Below are positions 6,371 through 6,477 of a DNA stretch of 6,477 bases, piece by piece. The stretch covers positions 1-6,477 of the forward strand of contig CAMKHH010000072.1 in assembly GCA_946412445.1 (NCBI GenBank), read 5' to 3'. Source of the stretch: an uncultured Eubacterium sp. Lineage in GTDB: Bacteria; Bacillota; Clostridia; Lachnospirales; Lachnospiraceae. The notes below the pieces were generated by a model. That model saw only the letters and a list, made by a program, of their open reading frames with translations. It had not been told where the DNA came from and ran no database searches. Position numbers and translations under genes: made by a program. Numbering within the stretch: position 1 is the first letter of the stretch; every line of letters starts with the position of its first letter.

Positions 6371-6477
6371 ATGGGCATAACCACAGAACGAATTGGAAGA
6401 AGGGTAATTCGTGCAGCAAACGGTGTTGTAAATATTTGCATACTGCTTTTGATTCTGCTGCTCATCGCCTTCAGTGG
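6371..6477 (+). CDS. N-terminus of a membrane protein, probably the pilus sortase (partial)
   Basis: ATG at 6371 with GAAAGGA at 6358-6364, a 6-base gap, and 20 bases after the pilin stop codon. Thirty-five codons are visible before the window ends. The start is polar and basic (TERIGRRVIRAANG), followed by a strongly hydrophobic stretch (NICILLLILLLIAFSG), which is how pilus sortases of classes B and C begin: a short cytoplasmic tail and one membrane anchor ahead of the catalytic domain. In the S. pyogenes FCT region the gene after fctA encodes the pilus sortase. The catalytic Cys, His and Arg are outside the window, so the sortase call rests on position and a membrane anchor only. Another small membrane protein or a further signal peptidase is possible. 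Confidence 0.55.
   Translation, partial: MGITTERIGRRVIRAANGVVNICILLLILLLIAFS

Overview
This window holds most of a sortase-dependent pilus locus from a Gram-positive bacterium, probably a gut Clostridia such as a Lachnospiraceae-type Firmicute. The host guess is an inference. It rests on moderately AT-rich DNA, purine-rich Shine-Dalgarno sites, Gram-positive signal peptides, sortase-type C-terminal tails and FctA-type pilin domains; no rRNA or other marker gene is present.

Layout, all on the + strand. (1) 2-115: the last 37 codons of an upstream gene, possibly a GHKL-type sensor histidine kinase. (2) 116-309: an AT-rich intergenic region with a candidate promoter and several inverted repeats. 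(3) 310-4428: a 1372-residue secreted surface protein. It has a signal peptide, an SdrD_B-like domain, two arrays of beta-helix repeats that each end in an InlB/Flg_new-type domain, one pilin-type isopeptide domain, and a C-terminal membrane anchor with a badly degenerate sorting motif. (4) 4421-4981: a signal-peptidase-I-like protein that overlaps gene 3 by 8 nt. The catalytic Ser is Ala, the catalytic Lys is Arg and a supporting Ser is Ala, so it looks like a pseudoenzyme. (5) 4982-5054: a hairpin and a good sigma-A-type promoter. (6) 5055-6350: a 431-residue two-domain FctA/Spy0128-like major pilin with both isopeptide triads and an ITETG sorting motif. (7) 6371-6477: the first 35 codons of a membrane protein that is probably the pilus sortase.

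The order large ancillary surface protein, inactive signal peptidase homologue, FctA-like backbone pilin, sortase matches the Streptococcus pyogenes FCT region (cpa, sipA, fctA, srtC2). In that system the SipA pseudo-peptidase is needed to polymerise the pilus. The working model is that the backbone pilin is exported, assisted by the SipA-like protein, and polymerised by the sortase, with the giant beta-helix protein displayed as the tip or ancillary adhesin. The pilin's own promoter would let the backbone be made in excess over the adhesin. The unusual points are the fully dismantled SipA active site, the tip adhesin built of duplicated beta-helix modules in place of a Cpa-type tip, and the non-standard sorting motifs on both cell-surface proteins.
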